Of a stretch of 20,098 bases of DNA, positions 1 through 8,190 are shown piece after piece. Both the position numbers and the translations under genes were made by a program. Position 1 is the first letter of the stretch, and every line of letters starts with the position of its first letter. The stretch is from Paraglomus occultum (lineage: Eukaryota > Glomeromycota > Glomeromycetes > Paraglomerales > Paraglomeraceae). Below the pieces are notes generated by a model. The model made no database searches, had not been told where the DNA came from, and saw only the letters and a program-made list of their open reading frames with translations. Location: contig CAJVPJ010000642.1 of assembly GCA_910592205.1 (NCBI GenBank), positions 1 through 20,098 on the forward strand, written 5' to 3'.

Positions 1-81
1 TTTTCACTTTATTTTAATAGATGCACAGATCATTGAGATAAAAATATATTGTCAAAACTTTTCAGACACCCTACGTATATA

Positions 82-261
82 GTAATAGAGCATTTATTAT
101 TATGGATAAAATCGAAAGAAGAGTGAGAAAACATGTATGAACTGTTTGCAGCACTGGCAGAAGAGTGGTACAGTTTCGAAGGAGAAACATTAGCAAATTT
201 AGTAGATAGTATATGCCGAAGAGTATGGGTTAAACAAAATATAATTTCCGATATCTGGAAA
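82..261 (+). pseudogene. Tc1-like transposase, C-terminal relic
   Basis: One frame reads V-I-E-H-L (from 82), then a WIKSKEE stretch, one in-frame stop, and ELFAALAEEWYSFEG followed by LANLVDSICRRV. This fits the end of Tc1/mariner transposases, where the catalytic acid sits in an N-P-I-E-H/N-L motif and the protein ends with a helical W..I....L..LV.SMPRR segment. Only this last part is visible; the catalytic core and inverted repeats are not in the window. The stop, the missing N-P before I-E, and C in place of the usual M-P in the SMPRR motif mark it as dead. Family assignment rests on motif recognition by eye, and the precise boundaries are uncertain. Confidence 0.5.
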
Positions 262-1779
262 AATAAGAAGTGGTTGGCTGTCAACTCAGAGTCAAAAGAG
301 TTCAATAGAATGAGTAGTTGTAGACCATCATTTCCGCAAGCAGAAACCGCGTTAGTTATGTGGATTACATAAGCTCTTCCTAAAATTTAACAGGAGGCAC
401 AGTTGTTAGAAATTAAAATCTGACTGCATGGCTACTACTACGTGGATTTACAAGAGTGAGGAGAAAATCGAGAACGCTGTTGCATTACCATCATGTAAAT
501 TCCGGTTTCTGATATGCGTAATGGCAAACTCGACCGACTTACCTGAAATTGCCATCATATCAAAAATGTACGTTTAATATTAATGACACCGAATCCGGTA
601 AGCTTACCGAAAACCTATTATTAATTATTATATTATTATACTGTCTTCATAACGGACTCGGATCAGCTGAAAATCGAAATATGAAATAAGTGTTCGACTT
701 ACTTAGACATGTTTTTTCGAACACATCATCGTTACTAGATGTCATTCATATACGTCAGAAAGCAAAATGTTTGATTGCAGCTTGATAAAAGAAAATCATA
801 TTCAACATTTGTGCTTTGTAGTCTACATATTATTAGCAATCTATACAAGATCATTAGCTTTTGCTATAAACCATATCACCGTACATGCATTACAATAGCA
901 ATAGAACGTTAGGATTGACAGTTTAATATTTCCAATAATTTCCTTATTACTATCCACGTAATGACGTCTCGTGTGTACGAGACGTCAATTTCAACCAACT
1001 ATATCCAAATAAGAACTGTAGTCTTATTAGACTGAAATGACATTTGACTAATAAATATCCTCCCATTAACAGTAAGTAAGCCTGTAGAGTAAGCACTTAT
1101 GCACATAAGCATAGGCTAGTTTTAACGTTTTGATCGTGACTTTGATGTCAAAGTGTAAGCCTGTTTTTAATGTCTCAATTCCGGTCATGAAATTAGGATT
1201 GGAGCGGCTGGCGAAACCAATCAAAATCATAGGATTTTCACATGTATTCTAAAACGTCAAAATTGAGATTGGTTGATCCAAATGGTTGTTGCAGAAACTA
1301 TATTGAAGTTGGTAAACATTTGGAAACAAACGATCAACCTTTCAAAAGGTGAACGACAAAAACGAGGTTTTCATGGTACGTACATTAAACTTCGTTATTG
1401 TGATTTGGCACCATACTGGAGAAACGAAAACAGCTCTATTAAATTTTCACTCGATATAATGAAGTTATCTGTTATTGGCTATTAGTATAGTGAAGATTGT
1501 ATCACTTTGACCAATAACCGTGTTAGAATAAAAGCATATGAGAGAATTTAAAACGCTATAAAGGGAAAGAAAAGGGTGTCAATTCAGAGAAAGTTCCGGA
1601 AGCTGAACATGTTTAAAAGAGCGAGAATTGCTAACAGAACGTCTTCTCACGTGTCACATGATCTATCAATATTCGACAACTCTGATAAGTGCACCGTTTA
1701 GCAGTCCGGGTCTTTTTGTTGAAACCTTAATTGAACGCCTACATTATATAAAACCTTTCATTATTAATAAAACTGCACA
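262..1779. other. Intergenic region without a recognisable gene
   Basis: I see no convincing gene. A 49-codon frame begins at the ATG at 428 and a 70-codon frame lies at 1273-1485; neither has a domain I recognise. The one clear structural feature is a perfect hairpin at 962-987. The part next to 1780 (about 1725-1780) resembles the 3' flank of the second Fanzor relic (about 14430-14515), so the mobile unit's homology extends a little beyond the stop codon. Confidence 0.5.
962..987. repeat. Perfect inverted repeat (hairpin) with TGACGTC arms
   Basis: The arms TGACGTCTCGT and ACGAGACGTCA (11 nt each) flank a GTGT loop. Each arm contains TGACGTC, close to a CRE/ATF bZIP half-site. No gene starts nearby, so a regulatory role cannot be assigned. 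It may equally be a remnant of a palindromic transposon end. Confidence 0.6.
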
Positions 1780-4540
1780 TTAGTCCTGTAAGGGAATAGG
1801 CTCCCGCGTCAGTCTCCTTTTTTTTGTAAGATATGGAAGACGAATATTGCGAGCACCGTTAATATTTCTATCAAACTTTGTTTTACATTGAGGACAGCAA
1901 AACACCTTAGATCCACCTACCTGTCTATGAACATAACTTGCTCGAATCTTAAGCCTGAAGCGTTACATTTTTTAAAGAAAATGCGTAAGCAATATCAACG
2001 AGAATACGAAAAATTAAAAAAAGCGAATAGAGTCTTTCATAATGAAATTAAGCAAACCAATAAATATGGTCCATACCTACTATGGGTGAATTGATTGTTG
2101 TTGTAATAATACATATAATATTAGTCACATAACCTAGTATGAATGACTATATACAGTCAAACCTCTTTATACCGATACGAGTTTTACATCGTATAACAAG
2201 TTTATCGGTATAATCAGAGGCCCTCTTTATAATGATATTGTTTATGAAAACCTATATTTTGAATTTGAAATAAGGATTTTTATTTCATCACATACTTATG
2301 GGTTAATAAAACTATCCATTGTTGATTGTTTCTGACACATAATAAGCCCACAATTGACTCTATACTTTACGCAATTCTAATATCATTTTAACATTAGAAG
2401 CAAAATCCTCGGGAAGATTTACCAGAAATTCTATTGCGCTAACACCCTAATACTAACGCTTTTAACCGATACAGCAGGTCGAATTCAAGAAACAAACCAA
2501 TCAATACAAATTCACGTGTATCCTACATATATAATAACTGAGACAAGTTGATTGATCAATTTTGGTGTTGCACAATAATATCGGTAATCAGAGAAAATTT
2601 CATATTAATATTAATGTTAATATCAACACTAATACTAAATTAACCGTTCCGAAGATTGTATCGGTATAGCTAATAAAGATATTTATTAGAGTTTATCGGT
2701 ATAAGCAGTACAAATAATAAGACTGGTTTGGGTAAACGAAATTTCATCGGTATACGCAGTTGTCGGTATAAAAATATCGGTATAAAGAGGTTTGACTGTA
2801 GTCCTTGCGTATCCGACGTCGTGACTATATCGGGGCGCGACTGTACTACTTGACACTAGGAATGCTTACGTGCATTATGGATCAGATGCTGTTGAAAACG
2901 ATAATGTGACCATGTACATATGGCTCGAGCAGTCTTGGAAACAATACGACGTTGACCACGTCGGACCATTCCTTGAGCGCGAAATTCATGAAACGTTTTC
3001 CTGACTGGAAATTCCCGCAGGTAGTGATAATTTCACAAAGCCATTTAGCCAGCTCATAATGACAGTCATTCACAAGACAACAGATTCTCTTGTGAATACC
3101 AATACGTAACATAACATGATGTACTCTACAGTTGGAAGTAGTATACACGTTAATTATTGAATAAATAAATTAATTAATAAATTTTACCTGTAACGTTTTC
3201 GCTTCCCCCCCCCCCCCACGAATATTGCCGCGTTTACTTTGAAGCATGATTTAGTCGATAATTCGATCAATATAATTACTCCATTCAACAGCTATTCCGT
3301 AACCAGTCATGAACGTAAATTATTAAATACATAAATTTTGTTAAAGTTTTCTTAAAATATTATTGTTATTGTATATTGATATAAAAGCATGACATAAAAA
3401 AATTTTTTATATAAGACAATGAAATATTACATAGCTAACAAAATAAAAAATGATAAAGACCCTTTTTGTATGTTAGAAACTAAAGAACCTTGGTTTTTAG
3501 CCCATATTTCGAGTGGTTTAGGTATTAGTATACAAAACAAACCAAAATGACTATCATATTCAAGTTGACTTGGAAGAGGTTCTGCTGACTTGATTTTATT
3601 ACGATGAAAAATGCATATTCACCATGAGACTTGCTCCAGTTACAGTGTTTGGAAAATATTGCAATTGACTGTTGAGAATCCATTTAGAACGAAACCTCAT
3701 ATTAAATTTTTACAATTTGCGGCAAAGTTGGAAGAATATCCTTTAATCAAGTCATTTATAGCTTTATCTTGTATCTCATAGGGAGTCTCAAGGACTCGTT
3801 TGAGTTTGGTATTATTAAAGTTTATGGCATTGAGACATTGTGCCCTCAATTTTTTTTTTTCAATTAATACCTTCTTTTTGATTGTGATATGTGACAAGAA
3901 GTGATTGTACATCCATCATGCTGTCTCTATTTATTGTGAGTTTTGTTCATTTCTCCTGAGTATGAGTGGGGAAAAGGCAAATTAAATGCATTGTGCTTTG
4001 CCTGCTGGAAGTTTCCTCATTTCTTTCTTCTTGGGTAGCACCTTTTTTTTCTATAATTTGCAGCAGAATGTAATCCATTATTATTATGTTGTGCCACGAC
4101 ACTGACAGTTGCAAGTAAGTCTGCTGCAAGTTTTCTGGTTTTACTATAATTGATGCAAATGTCTGAACTGAGAACCATGACTTTTTTCAAAGATCTACTC
4201 CATGAAGTTCAGATCCAAGCGACATAATAATAAGCAGCCTTGCAGGTAACCACTACTTCTTCAGTTCCATTAGAGTATACTTGTTCCAAAAGGGAAACAA
4301 ACTTCTGTGCTTCCAGTTGAGTCTTGAACCGATGTCATTGATAACTTTTTGTTCTGGATAATGTTGTCAGAGGTCTGTAATCTGTCATTCAAGGTCACCT
4401 CATTGATGTTCCAAACTGACTCTGGCATAGCAAACTTTGGCCTTTGCATAAATTGCTAGTCATTTGTATACCATTTTCTTCCGTGTTTTAGTAACCTTCC
4501 CAGAAGCAGTTCATTGTCACAACATTTCAACTGAGACATC
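1780..4540 (-). pseudogene. Fanzor (eukaryotic TnpB/IS605 OrfB-like) nuclease pseudogene, copy 1
   Basis: Read on the minus strand, fragments in shifting frames follow the TnpB/Fanzor order: an LFPT motif (3965-3976) as in the N-terminal K-I-R-L-F-P-T, then WMYNHF (about 3898-3915), TPYEIQDKAINDLIKGYSSNF (about 3720-3790), MRFRSKW (about 3680), IPKPLEIWAKNQGS (about 3486-3525), GIAVEWSNYIDRI (about 3263-3318), ELAKWL (about 3045), EFRAQGMVRRGQRR with KTARAICTWSHYRFQQHL (about 2890-2985), and a zinc-ribbon end GGSKVFCCPQCK then DRNINGARNI (about 1840-1920), stop at 1780-1782. These proteins are RNA-guided DNA nucleases with a split RuvC site. A 645-bp MITE lies between the HYRF segment and the zinc ribbon. 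There are many stops and frameshifts, and the first zinc-ribbon cysteine pair is degraded. The 5' limit is uncertain: open but unassigned frames continue to about 4540. Confidence 0.75.
2154..2798. mobile_element. Non-autonomous Tigger/pogo-like MITE (645 bp)
   Basis: Both ends carry the same 24-nt terminal inverted repeat (2154-2177 and 2775-2798), beginning CAGTCAAACCTCTTTATACC, and the element is flanked by TA on both sides (2152-2153, 2799-2800), the target duplication of Tc1/mariner/pogo elements. The interior codes for nothing recognisable, but repeats ATCGGTATA-like motifs; GTTTATCGGTATAA followed by T/G-CAG occurs near both ends. The CAGT start suggests mobilisation by a pogo/Tigger-type transposase. 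It sits inside the Fanzor pseudogene, so it inserted after the Fanzor copy. Confidence 0.85.
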
Positions 4541-5319
4541 ATATGTCTCCTGAATCTTTTTGTTGTATTTTGTTCCTTACTGTAAATAAAGAAATAAAAT
4601 ATGTTCTTTGTTTGATAATAACAACGCAGTGTTTATTATTAATAATACGAATTTGTGTTTTATTCGAAAATCACAGAACAGTAAGACACTTGCTACTAGT
4701 CATGGAACATGTTTTTATAATTTAAAAAAGTAATAAAAAAATATTTTACTGCTATTTTAGAGGACGTTGATGATTTAGTTAATACTGGCTAAGTTTACAC
4801 CCACAAAGATGAAGAGAAAGATAATTATTCTGAAAGCAAGAGCGAGATAATCATTCTCACTCAGGACCAACTATTGCGACTTCGGCTTGTCATAGGTCAT
4901 AACATCAAGCCCGAGAGCAGTTTAACTTTCGGGATTTAGTAGATAGTTTGAAGAGAAAAGAGAGGGCTTTAAAGATTACTTTTTTAGCTAATCCTTATAG
5001 TTGGAGTAGTTGGTTTTTGGGGGTGTTTGAAGAGGAAGGGAGTTTATGAGAAGCAAAACGGAAGGCTGAAGAACTTTTAAGCCAAAAGAATAAGGAGGGG
5101 GTGAAAGTATGGAGTTTTATTGTCTAACTACAGATATATCGTGCTTGTTTTAACGCACGATGTGCAACAAAAAAAACCAAATATTTTATGCGACGTAAAT
5201 GCATCTCACGCGTTGTTTTTGCCGGATTCGGAAGATATAAAAACACGACAATCTGAACGCTGTGTGTACAGCCCTAAGTTTAATGCAATCTTCTTTTAAT
5301 ACACAAACACAAATGTGCA
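4541..5319 (+). other. Unassigned protein-like debris
   Basis: Two short open stretches on the plus strand look coding but are not identified: one from about 4760 containing KDEEKDNYSESKSEIII and LTQDQLLRLRLVIGHNIKP, the other (about 4908-5127) containing FRDLVDSLKRKERALKITF, LANPYSWSSWFLGVFEEEG and EAKRKAEELLSQKNKEG with one stop. The second weakly recalls the basic linker between endonuclease and reverse transcriptase in LINE elements, but no polymerase motif follows. A pyrimidine-rich TTTTAG before 4761 could be an old splice acceptor. I would treat the region as decayed coding sequence of unknown origin. Confidence 0.3.
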
Positions 5320-5960
5320 TTTATAAAGAAGGGACAGTGAATATTATGCGCAAGGTAATAGCCGCCCGAAAAACCTCTAAGGTAGTTGGACAATTAATGC
5401 TTATGGGTACTCGAAAGCATTACTTAAACGTACCCCTATGCTAACCGAAGCCCATAAGCAAGACGTGTTGAGTGCGCACGTCAACGCCTTAAATGAGAAT
5501 TGAAGGAAGACAGTAGCTTTCGATAAAACCCGCGTTTCAACTTTACCGGAGTATCGTCAAACGTTGGTACAAATGCGACAAAATCTTTGATTTTGCGCTG
5601 TCAGTAATGCTAATTTAGAAATTCTCCAGAAACACATTCCCAAAAGTAAATAAGATGCTTGGAGTTAGATGGAAACTTCAGCAAGACAATAATAAAAAAC
5701 ACACGAGATTTTTTGAAAAAAAAAATTTTAGTGGTATATGAACTGGCCCAATAGTCTTGATTTAAACCCAACAGAACACCTTCAGTATATTGTTAAAATA
5801 ATGTGCAACTGCCGAAAATTTTAGTAAACTGGAGAGTTATATGGCGGAAAAGTGGAATAGAATTTTAGAAAACATGTTAATTAATTCAGCAGAATCAATA
5901 AACAATGCTGTGAGCTTATTATTGAAAATAGTAAAAAACAGCGTTTTTCATTATTAATAA
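5320..5960 (+). pseudogene. Tc1-like transposase relic, second copy
   Basis: Plus-strand fragments in different frames follow the Tc1 order. SKALLKRTPMLTEAHKQD (about 5410-5465) matches the segment that in Tc1 reads L-L-K-x-T-P-L-L-T-x-x-H-K. RKTVAFDKTRVS (about 5504-5540) sits where the first catalytic motif W-x-x-V-x-F-S-D-E-T is expected, with a TGA where the tryptophan should be. LQQDNNKKHTR (about 5671-5703) is the second catalytic motif, and NWPNSLDLNPTEHLQ (about 5738-5785) the third. A C-terminal helical piece follows: LESYMAEKWNRILENMLINSA (about 5830-5892). The frame changes at least twice and the first motif has lost its S-D-E, so it cannot be active. I found no inverted repeats bounding it. 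Confidence 0.7.
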
Positions 5961-6211
5961 ATTTGATTGTTTCTATCTTTCAAATAAACACCTTATTTGA
6001 AAATACCCCTTGATCAACTTATCAGTTTACCTATGTAAATATGTTGAGAATTATGCCCAGTAATTCAGGAAAGAACGCAATTTGTAAATGAATTCGAAAA
6101 CAGTCTCAACTTATTATTTTATCAGTTAAGGACCTGTTTACTTTATCCGTTTTTGATGGATTTATTCCCTAAATGCGCGCCTTGGGACCGAAACTGCATT
6201 TATTGAGAGTA

Positions 6212-7832
6212 CAGTGCGCGAAAAAAGTAATGAAAATGACGTTTTTATTTATAGTACAACGAACGGGTCAAAAATATACAAAATTTTGCAATTATACTAT
6301 GATATGATAAACAAGTTTACTTAAGACTACTTAGTAGTTTATCTTATCACCATTTCTTGCAATTATTTCCTCCAATCTTCTGGGCATGCTACGAGCCAAA
6401 GGTTTCAGTATCGACCCCATCTCATTCTTTCTGAATTATCTCACGAAAAGACTCTTTGGTGATTGCTTTTTTTTTACTAACAGTTTGTTGACTTGTTTCT
6501 CTACACGGTTCTTTATAAATTTTCGATTGGGTTAACATCTGGACTATTAGATGGCCAATCCATAATTTTTGGGCATTGCTGCATGAGGAGTTCCATGGTG
6601 TCCTTAGCTTTATGCTTCGGATCATTATCTTGTTGAAACATAACTACCCCAGGATCACCATCAAAAAATCTACGGACACATGACTGCAGTGGGTGAAACT
6701 ATAGAAGCAAAATTTAATTTATACTAAATTTATGTTAAACTCAAATCTTACATATATAAATAATCACGTGTCCGTAGATTGAACATCCTATTGTTTCCCA
6801 TAATAGAATTTGCATTATCAAAAAGATTTCAGTTAAAATCTTACGATAAAGAGTACCATCCATAATATCTGTGAAAAGAAAAAAGCCAACAGGACCTTTT
6901 ACGGAGAAGGCACCCTATGCGTAAACTTTGTAGGAGTGTTTTACCATAGTCTTACTTGAAGGTCGAGTGCTATTTTTGTAAAATACTTTCTGAGTATTTC
7001 AAAACATCTGGAATGTAGTTTCATCAGAAAATATGACCTTGTTCCAATTTTGTTTCTTGTATTTTATGGCGAATGCTACTCGATTTTGTTTATGAGTGGC
7101 TGTAAGAAGAGGAATAGATTTTGGAACTGTGGCGTGATATTGGAGATTATGGAGCTCATTGAGTACTGTCCGACTACTAACATTTAAGTTAGGATGATGA
7201 TCATTTAAAGTATTCGCGAGTTCAGTACTCATAGAGTATTTGTTTGCTGAGACAAGCTGACCGAGATGCCGACGCTGTTTGGGGGAAAGCTTTCTTGGCC
7301 TGCCAGAGGGATAGGAGAAGCTTTATTAATCTGCTGGTGGCGGTGGTTTAACTTGGAATTGCTTGGCAGATAAGCCCTTTCTGCCTCGATTATTAATTCT
7401 AGATTGTTTTCTTCGGTAATTTTTTTTAGTTGAGAACGCCTGTGAAGCCATAGAGTAGGCTAGACCCTAGGAGAATCAAGCTAGAATTGGGGCAGAGGGT
7501 ATAAAGAAATATTATTTTCAAGTTTTTTGATATATTTGTATACAGTGGAAAGTGAAATAGAAGTTAATTTGTGCAAAGTGTCAGCATCAAGCGTGCCAGC
7601 CTCCCGCAAAGAGGTTATTATCATATAGCGTTGAATAAGCGAGGGTTTAGTCATTGTGTGTTGAATGTAAAGTTAGTAAACGTGCACAAAAATCAAAACA
7701 AAATGCAGTCGCGTTATCTAACGGGTTTTGTTAACACGTGTTATACAGCTTTTTTTAACTGGTTGAATATGACAAAGAAAATCGATTTTTATTATGATAC
7801 ATTTTATTCTCATTACTTTTTTTCGCGCACTG
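6212..7832. mobile_element. Tc1/mariner element with TIRs and TA target duplication
   Basis: The ends are inverted copies starting CAGTGCGCGAAAAAA and continuing GTAATGA (about 6212-6235 and 7808-7832), differing by one A in the run. TA flanks both ends (6210-6211 and 7833-7834). The length of 1621 bp and the minus-strand transposase inside are normal for an autonomous Tc1-family element. The near-identical termini suggest it is younger than the relics nearby, although its transposase is already broken. Confidence 0.9.
6331..7654 (-). pseudogene. Tc1-like transposase (DDE), broken
   Basis: The minus-strand reading starts at the ATG at 7654-7652: MTKPSLIQRYMIITSLREAG then a first helix-turn-helix. 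A basic GRPRKLSPKQRRHLGQLV segment (about 7260-7310) precedes a second HTH-like region. The catalytic motifs are VIFSDETTF (about 7010), [13 protein letters not shown] (about 6620-6655) and [15 protein letters not shown] (about 6520-6565), giving an apparent D-D-E triad. The C-terminus LARSMPRRLEEIIARNGDKINY ends at a stop at 6331-6333. Damage includes two stops near 7325-7332, a TGG-to-TGA-like stop after TTFQMF, a TAG where W is expected before GAFSVKGPVGF, a one-base shift in a T-run near 6830, and more shifts downstream. Joining 5'-LYI to FFDGDPG requires removing an 86-nt GT-AG interval (about 6672-6757), which may be a real intron or decay. It cuts and pastes at TA sites when intact. Confidence 0.8.
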
Positions 7833-7837
7833 TATAG

Positions 7838-7990
7838 ACACAGATATAATGAAGTGCCTCTGTTCCACCTTTTTTCTTTGTTATGGCAAATTTTCGTTAT
7901 ATCCAGAAAATTTCATTAAACAAAATTCAGGGCATCAAAAAAAAATTAAAATATCCAGGTTTTCATTATATTCAGGCTTTGTTCACTGTG
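7838..7990. mobile_element. Possible short pogo-like MITE
   Basis: This 150-bp stretch abuts the Tc1 element. Its two ends are loosely inverted: ACACAGATATAATGAAG on the left and, on the opposite strand at the right, CACAGTGAACAAAGCC followed by TGAATATAATGAA. Inner copies of CCTGGATAT, CTGGATATAACGAAAA and related motifs on the minus strand are typical of short pogo-type non-autonomous elements. The match between the ends is imperfect and no clean target duplication is seen. Confidence 0.35.
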
Positions 7991-8009
7991 TAATTCCGAT
8001 ACTTTGGTT

Positions 8010-8186
8010 AAAATATTGATTCGTCGCATCGTATTAACTTTTCCTCTAATATATATCTCGAGGAGATTTGCCATTTATTTCCGATTCATTAACATACTCC
8101 GCACGAGAATTCTTATTACCGCGAGCATCCAGGCAAAGTTCGTATTTTTGCAAATATGTCACAGTTGTCTTACTTTTTGGCGGCAT
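8010..8186 (-). pseudogene. pogo/CENP-B-type transposase, N-terminal DNA-binding relic
   Basis: On the minus strand an ATG at 8186-8184 opens MPPKSKTTVTYLQKYELCLD, then ARGNKNSRAEYVNESEINGK, with stops and a shift soon after; EEKLIRCDESIF follows in another frame. This resembles the first helix-turn-helix of pogo/Tigger/CENP-B-like transposases (basic start, T-x-x-x-K-Y-E-L-C, then a W-rich helix), although the tryptophans are lost here. The rest of the transposase is absent, replaced by the MITE-like stretch at 7838-7990. It may be a trace of the type of element that mobilised the 2154-2798 MITE, but no direct link is shown. Confidence 0.4.
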
Positions 8187-8190
8187 GATA

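Noticed and set aside
1888-2094. Plus-strand ORF with a lysine-rich, coiled-coil-like composition
   Set aside because: Its first part is antisense to the Fanzor zinc ribbon and the frame has no recognisable domain; treated as a shadow.
2882-3148. Minus-strand ORF as an independent 88-residue gene
   Set aside because: Its NDCHYELAKWL segment and the neighbouring frame's EFRAQGMVRR and HYRF fit inside the Fanzor relic; the ORF is a fragment of that pseudogene.
3203-3217. Run of about 13-14 C bases as a functional site
   Set aside because: It falls inside the Fanzor pseudogene where a few glycines may once have been coded, and is most simply replication slippage or an assembly-sensitive homopolymer.
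4908-5127. LINE retrotransposon call
   Set aside because: Only a weak resemblance to a basic linker; no endonuclease or reverse transcriptase motifs on either side.
7571-7837. Plus-strand ORF of 88 codons
   Set aside because: It is antisense to the start of the Tc1 transposase and runs into the terminal repeat.
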